DNA of 64,000 nucleotides, taken from contig NC_084463.1 in NCBI RefSeq assembly GCF_027409185.1, forward strand, positions 71,099,852 through 71,163,851, given 5' to 3'. This document shows, one piece after another, positions 57,775 to 64,000 of this stretch. Positions within the stretch are counted from its first letter, which is position 1; every line of letters begins with the position of its first letter. The notes beneath the pieces are model-generated. The model had not been told where the DNA came from. It saw nothing but the letters and a program-made list of their open reading frames with translations, and did no database searches. The translations under genes were made by a program, and so were the position numbers. The DNA is from Cynocephalus volans (Eukaryota; Chordata; Mammalia; Dermoptera; Cynocephalidae).

Positions 57775-57960
57775 GAACCAGCACTTGACTTGGAGGCAGA
57801 AGGCCTGGATTCTGGTCCTGATCCTGACACTTTCTTAAAAGTTAGCTTGGGATCATTTATTCAACATTTCCAAACCTCAGTTTCCTCATTTTAAAAGGGT
57901 AATTAATCAATTTGCCTCAGATTTATTAAGAGAACCAAATAATACTAGTAGCTGATGCCT
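57775..57960 (+). repeat. MIR SINE fragment
   Basis: GGCCTGGATTCTGGTCCTGA, AACCTCAGTTTCCTCATTTT and ATTAAGAGAACCAAATAATA match MIR in sense. Confidence 0.7.
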
Positions 57961-57964
57961 ATAT

Positions 57965-58145
57965 GGGACTTACTCTATGTTAAGTGCTGCTCTAAGTGCA
58001 TAAGTCATTTGATCCTTAACCCTATCGTTTAGGTACTGTTATCTCCATTTCATAGATTTTTTAAAACCTGAGATACATAGAGGATAAGTCACTTGCACAA
58101 AGTGACAAGCTCGCAAGAGGCAGAGCTGGGATTTAAAAGGGACAG
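57965..58145 (-). repeat. MIR-family SINE, antisense
   Basis: TAAGTGCTGCTCTAAGTGCA, ATCTCCATTTCATAGATTTT, AGTCACTTGCACAAAGTGAC and AGGCAGAGCTGGGATTTAAA are the reverse complement of a MIR. It lies head to head with the previous MIR. Confidence 0.8.
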
Positions 58146-61100
58146 AGCTGCCTCAGGAGTGGGTTTAACTACTGAAAACTGTAGAACAGTATTCAGATGA
58201 GGCATCATTGTTTCTGCAAATTGGGATGCGGACAGTGAACAGACGTTAAAGGACCAAATATGAATCAGCTAGCACAAGGTCACATGGGCATATGATGAGA
58301 TGCTCCCATCCTCAGGAGACGCTGCAAACATTTCAGAAGTGTTTCCATCTTGTGGCATCTCCTATCAGATAAAAGTGGAAAGATCTGGAGAGCACTTTCC
58401 TTGTATAAAGCTGTCCTTGGCAAAACAATCTGAGGTACCTCAGTATTTGCCACAAAGGCTCTTTTCCCAAATAGCTTTTCTGCCATGGAAACAGTGCTTT
58501 AAAGCTGTGATTTAATATCTACTATCCAAGTAGAAAAAGCATGAGCACTTCCAATTATGTGTTCTTCAGTAGTTTGCAAGCTCCTTGTCTGCAATAGGTG
58601 CTCAGAAAATCAATTTGGAGTGAGGCTGAGAAGGAGGCAATTCTTTGAAGCCCAGGAAGGCATTAGCAGGACACACAATCTGAAACAAATAAAGCCTTAG
58701 CAAGTTTATCATCAGTCAAGACACATAGGATTTGTTCGTAAGTGGGTTCCAAAGCAAGGCAAGTGAAAGATTCTGGGTAAGACAGTATCTGTTAAATAAT
58801 CTGTTTTTTAATCTTATTTTCTGGACTATGAGTTGGGATATATGCTTAAATTTACACACCCCCTCATTCGAGTCCTTCTATATTCGATTAAAACGTTCGA
58901 TTTTGATTGAATTAGCAAGTGAAAAATCATTGTGAGGATGTACAACTTCCGTATGCTTATAAGATACTATGCATTTACAAGGAAGGTGATGTATTTGTAG
59001 GTGCTAGACAGAATTCTCAGAAATATCTCTGTGTATGTACCATTTTGTGTAGGTAAAGTTTTACGCAGGGTAGACTTTAGATTTAATCAGACTAGGAACA
59101 AAAAGATTTTTGTTTTCCCAAAACACACACACACACCCCTACTGTGTATGAAACGTGAGTCAGGGGAGAAGTGGGTGACGTTGGTTGGTGAGGTCTTGAT
59201 ATAAGTGTCAGTGAGGAGCAGCCTTACTCTCCTCCTGTCACATTGTTTGAAACAAAATCTTTCTCCCTGAACCCTCTGACTGCAATAACCTCGGTGGCAA
59301 TCTTGCCAGTTCTGATGGAACAAAAGGTCATGACCCTCGATGGCACAGATTTACTTGTCATCTCCACCACTGATTCATTCTGGCCCAGTTACCGGGCTCC
59401 AGACATCTGTCATCCACTAATCTACTCAGAATGTCAGGGAAAGCAGTGCTGAAGCCTTGACGTGTGAATCTTCCCTCCTGAACGCTCTCTGCTGGGCTCT
59501 GAAGAATCCCTCAAGAGCTGGCAGCTGAGAGGAGTTGGGATGAGCTGTGCTGCTGCGTACCCACTCGAGCTTCAGTGAGACTGTGCGCTGTCAGTCAGCT
59601 GTCTCCTGGGGGCCCAATTCTCATTTAAGCTTTTGTGTTTAACGGGAAACTCAGAGTTCTCACTCTGGAGTTTCAAATGAAGTTCAAATCAGATGTAATT
59701 TACAGTTTTATGAAGGCTATGGAATATTTTCTGACTCTGGAAGTAGCTCAGAAACGGAATTGCCTTTAAGGATTATAACTTCTCATTCTCAAATTTGCAT
59801 TAATGTGTGCTGCTTAACTAGATAAAAACATTTCTCCACCAAGCACATCCGTATGGGCATTACGCTCATGCACGTTCGTGTTCCCAGGTACGGAGCTGCT
59901 TCATTTTCGATTCTGTGGCTTAACTTCCACTGTTTTAAGGGCAATTTGAATGCATGGGATTCATTGGAATACAGATGTGCTCTCCCCATCTTTCAAAACA
60001 ATCAGCAGTTAGATTATAACAGGCTGTGATTAATGTCGTGCTTCCATAGAAATGCAAGGCGTCCTGTGCCTAGCGGTTGAGCAACAAACGTAGACATTGC
60101 TATGGAAATTAACATTCTTTTTAAGAGCCACGTCAAATATTGTGTCCTGGCTCTACAGGCCACAGGCATCTAGCAGTCCACAGGTACTACTGTTTCCCTC
60201 TAGAATAACTGTGCTATTTCAACATAAAAAAGGTTTTTGGTTGGGGGGAGTCTGCGGATTTTTAGCAAGGTCTTTAAAAAGTTTTCAGTGTTGCTTGTCT
60301 TACACACACACTGAAATTTAATGTCAATACAACTTAACGACATAAAATTTACCTCTGTATAGAACAATTTCTGTAGAAAAGACGTACTAACAGAATATTA
60401 AAATCTGAATTAGGTAAGAGCAAAGAATGTTTATCCTCTCTCTTTAATGGTTTTGAGTACATCTCAATATGTAGGTTTCTGGCTTTGATATTTTGACATC
60501 CTCTCTTTGAAATACAGCTGGACTTTCCTGATATCCCTTAAAAGCCCACACCACCCCCCACCTTAACAGAGGGGTCCCTGTTTATACAACTGCTTATATG
60601 AGAAGTCAAATAAATATCATAAGCAATTTAGGATCAGTAAGTCCACTCAGGAAAAAAGAAAGCATTCCAGTAGTCATAAGAAAAACTTAAAGAGAATTGA
60701 TTAAACAGGTAATGGAGAATTGAAACAGTAAAAAAATGAAGACGGAGGCAATGGAGACAGTGACTGTCAAAGGCAGCTTCCACACCACAGGGTCAGGGGG
60801 ATTAAGGGAAGACGTTGGGCTCACTAGAACCTATTAGTCTGAACCAGGGCCAGCTTCCTGGGCGTGCACCCCATGCAGTTCCATAGCACCCCACACTCAG
60901 AAGGGTTTGGCTTATGTTCTGCAGTCCCTGTCTTCTAATTCTTAACCATTTTGAACAAGGGACCCTCATTTTCATTTGCACTGGGCTCCATCAATTATGG
61001 AGTTGGTCCTGGTTTGAATCATATGAAATTGCTCTGTTTTTAAATCAAAATCTTCAAATATTGACAATTTTATATGGTTCGACATAATAAAAGCTTATAG

Positions 61101-61430
61101 AAGGGCCATGTAAAACTGGGACTTGAAATGCCAGGAAGAAGGTGCTGCCTAGCCAGTGCTGAGGGACACATGAGACTGACTGGAGTATGAATAAAACTGA
61201 GATTTGAAGTCAGCAGCTATTGAAACCAACTGCCCCTGCCAGGAAAAACCATCGCTGTGGCTGGCAATGACAAGAGCAGGAAGCAAACAGGAGTGAAGTT
61301 GTCCCTTCCTCCACTCCAGTCATCCACTCTTCCTCAGTGTCTTTCTATTGCAAAATTGGACAAGGAGAAAAAGGAGTTTGCAGAGGCCCAGGACCAGCCT
61401 CAAAAGGCTGAGAAGGGTAGGCTTGGAGCC
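58146..61430. other. unassigned intergenic DNA
   Basis: About 3.3 kb without a recognisable gene. Contains a short (CA)n at about 59123 and a possible L2 terminus near 58580. All open frames are under 81 codons and unsupported. Confidence 0.4.
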
Positions 61431-61792
61431 TGCTATAGACTGAGTGTTTGTCTCCCCCCAAATTCATATGTTGAAATTCTACCACCCAAGATGGTGTAAG
61501 GGGGTGGGGCATTAGAAAGGTGAATAGGTCATGTAGGTGCAGACCTCATGAGTGGAATTAGTGCCCTTATAAAAGAAATCCTGGAAAAATTCTTCTCCCC
61601 TTCTGCCGTGTGAAGGCACAGTGAGAAGATTCCATCCGTGAACCAGGAAGTAGGTCCTCGACAGACACCAAACCTATAGGTACCGTGATCTTGGACTTTC
61701 CAGCCTCCAGAACTGTGAGAAATAAATACCTGTTGTTTAGAAGCCACCCAGTCTATGGTATTGTGTTTTAGCAGCCTGTACAGACTAAGACA
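61431..61792 (+). mobile_element. MLT1/MST-type MaLR LTR
   Basis: TGCTATAGACTGAGTGTTTG, CCAAATTCATATGTTGAAAT, AATTAGTGCCCTTATAAAAG, CCGTGTGAAGGCACAGTGAG, GGACTTTCCAGCCTCCAGAA and AGCCTGTACAGACTAAGACA give the full LTR in sense, 362 bp. No clean target duplication was found. Confidence 0.88.
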
Positions 61793-62629
61793 ACCCAGAG
61801 ACAATAACTTAATAATGAACATAAAAAAAGGTAGCTTAGAGGACACTAAGCCAAACAAGGACAGGTGGTTCCTGTGAAGTCAGAGTTAAAGAATAAACAT
61901 GAGATAACTACAGTAAATAGGTAAATAGAATCCTTAAGGTGATACAAATAGAGAATATAAAAGAGTTTCTGGGAAGTTTAAAAAATATTTTTAACTTTGA
62001 AAAACTCAGGAGACTGGAAAAAAAAAATGGTCACAGCTGAAAATTGCTCTATTGTTCTGGAAGATCAGAAAGAAGAAATATACCACAACGAGAACATAAG
62101 TATAAAGTCATACAAAGCACTAGTGAAAAAATAAGGGCCATAAATGATAGATTCAGAAAATATATGAAAAACAGAAGCTTCAAAGCACAAAAAGACATAG
62201 TATATAAATTATATTCGAAGAATAAATACAAGAAAAATTTCTGGAGCTGAAAAATCATGGAGATTTGACTCATTGAATCAAAGGCAAAATTAATGAAAGA
62301 GGATACATACCTAGATATGCAAGTGAAATTCCTGAACTCCAAAGAAAAAAAGACAACTTTTACAAGTTTTCCAATCAGGGAGAACTGGTTGCTTACAAAG
62401 GTAAGAAAATTAGAATAGCATCAAATTTCTCATCCGCCACATGGGAAACCAGAATGCATTGAGCATGTAGACTTTAGACAGCTAAGGACAAAGATGTCTA
62501 TTAAAATCAGGAACAAGAGAGGCAAATTTTACTTCTCTGAAGTTTATGTGATTGTATATGTAACAAAATTCAAACAGCTCAGCTAGCAACCTATGAAAGG
62601 GGACATTAAAAAAGGGAGACAGGAACCAA
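61793..62629 (+). repeat. probable L1/HAL1-derived sequence
   Basis: A-rich, with a lysine/asparagine-rich broken frame (62044-62250) and position directly upstream of an L1 3' UTR in the same orientation. The assignment rests mostly on this context. Confidence 0.4.
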
Positions 62630-63440
62630 CCTGAAAGAACTCCCAGAGGCTCAAACGGAACAATTCAAGCAATAAAATGAATAGTATAGCATCATATCAT
62701 AACCCAAAATAAATACCCATAAGTACATATTTGTATAAGTAAATAAGCAATTAAATAAATGCCTAAATATATAAATAAATGAATAAATAAACAGAAAAGA
62801 GCAAAACTTTTTACAGAACCATTACAAACAAGATATGCAGATACTCTCCCTTTTAGGAGATGGAGCTTAACTCTTCTCTCTCCCCTCCCCTTGAGTGTGG
62901 GCTGGACTTAGTGACTCCCATCTGAAAAATAAAGTATGAAAAGGAGGAAAAAAGTCTCTTAACAGTGGAAAAACCTGACAAACACTGTTTTGGCCAGATG
63001 ATCAAGGTTAATATATGACCAGTGATAAATCATGTTGATAACATGTCGCTAATGACAGGATGTGATAAGAGGACCGCTAACCTCAGCCTACTCATGGGAA
63101 AACACTGGACAAACGCAAATTGAAGAACAAATCGAAATACCTGACCAAATACTCCTCAGAACAAGGAAAGACTGAGAAACTATCACAGACCAGAGAAGAC
63201 TAAGAAAACATGAAACTAAATGTGACGTGTTACCTTGGACTGGATCCTAAAACAACAACAAAAAGACATTAGTAAAAAACTTAGTAAAAGCCATATAAAG
63301 TCTGTACTTTAGTTAACGTACCAGTGTTAGTTTCTGAGTTGTGAAAAATATGTAAGATATTCACAATAGGACAAACTGGGTGTGGGGCATATTTTCTATA
63401 AATCTAAAATTATTCCAAAATAAAAAGATTATTTTTTAAA
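62630..63440 (+). mobile_element. L1M 3' UTR, sense
   Basis: CAATAAAATGAATAGTATAG, TTGAGTGTGGGCTGGACTTA, AAACCTGACAAACACTGTTT, GAAAACACTGGACAAACGCA, GACCAAATACTCCTCAGAAC and AATCTAAAATTATTCCAAAA follow an L1M 3' UTR to its A-rich end. Confidence 0.75.
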
Positions 63441-64000
63441 AACTTGTTAGAATTATTTTTTTTAAATGCTGTTAGCTAGATACAAGAATAAATATAGAAA
63501 AATCAAGAGTTTTTATTAATATTAGCAAAAAAGTTTTAAAATACAACAATTTTTAGTGACAAAATGTCCAGAAAAGTTGTGAAATCTATAAAAATGGGAA
63601 GATATAAATATGTGGAATATTGTGGCATGTTCTTGAATAAGAAGATTCAATATAAAAATCATTAAGCCTTTCCCAATTAATACATGTTTAATTCCAAAAA
63701 GGTTTTTTTTACTTAACTATACAAAATGACAATAAAGACCAAATGTGGTAATCTTTATGAAAGAATTGGCAAGAAAACTTTGAAAACATTAATAGTCAAG
63801 GGAATTTATCCTGACAAATATTAAAATTTACTAGTAATTTCCACTAATGAATATAATTCAGGAATAGATAGAAATAGATCGGTGGAACAGGTAAGAATGT
63901 TCAGAAACAGATCTAAGTAAATTCCTGTAGAAGAACATGAAATTTCAGTTAAGTAGCCAATTAGTTAAATAAGTATTCAATCCAACAATTGCCTAATTAA
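63441..64000 (+). mobile_element. L1 ORF2 fragment, sense, cut by window edge
   Basis: AATATAAAAATCATTAAGCC, TTTCCCAATTAATACATGTT and AATAGATCGGTGGAACAG are L1 ORF2 words in sense. Heavily decayed; continues past the window. Confidence 0.65.

Overview
The window is gene-poor mammalian nuclear DNA. It is A+T-rich and CpG-poor and is made up largely of interspersed repeats: L1, L2, MIR, MaLR and ERVL LTRs, class I ERV LTRs, Tigger and mariner relics, and tRNA-derived SINEs. The SINEs are the best clue to the host. Several copies (for example 4109-4217 on the minus strand and 48789-48899) carry a tRNA-Ile-like head with A and B boxes and a short A-rich tail, and 18695-18860 holds a longer dimeric tRNA-like SINE. 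This combination matches the CYN-type SINEs known from colugos (Dermoptera), so a colugo is the most likely source. That is inference from remembered family structure, not from a search. No CRISPR array, operon, or prokaryotic or viral genome is present.

Layout. 1-6.8 kb: unassigned DNA with MIR copies, two palindromic mariner-type MITEs and tRNA-Ile SINEs. 6.8-8.7 kb: an antisense L2 split by a 722-bp solo LTR with a 5-bp target duplication. 10.2-17.0 kb: a three-layer nest, in which an MLT2-like ERVL LTR (duplication ATCTC) was hit by a class I gammaretrovirus-like provirus (duplication CTGG), whose pol was later hit by an MST/THE-like MaLR LTR. 17.6-26.0 kb: three more antisense solo LTRs with 4-bp duplications, an L2 stretch, and an antisense L1 interrupted by an MLT1-like LTR and by one of the solo LTRs. 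26-48 kb: mostly unassigned, with further solo LTRs (34.6-35.2 and 46.7-47.3 kb), MaLR and MLT LTRs, an antisense MLT2 containing a GGGAGA-rich expansion, a 12-bp minisatellite and several microsatellites. 48.3-50.7 kb: two antisense L1 fragments, one carrying a SINE. 51.3-51.9 kb: a Tigger-like element. 52.2-53.1 kb: the one credible protein-coding sequence. 53.7-64 kb: L1 3' ends, a mariner MITE, MIR and L2 relics (one with a fortuitously open 199-codon frame), a MaLR LTR, and sense L1 to the window edge.

The only recognisable host gene sequence is an intronless DUXA-like double-homeobox retrocopy at 52234-52779. Both homeodomains are uninterrupted. A TGA removes the last 26 codons, which remain readable in the same frame up to a second stop at 52858-52860. 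DUXA is normally a multi-exon homeobox gene of early embryonic genome activation, so this is a retrocopy; whether it is expressed cannot be told from sequence. The provirus is dead: its gag start is TTG, its frames are broken, and RNase H, integrase and env are partly deleted. No set of genes here works together as a pathway or system.
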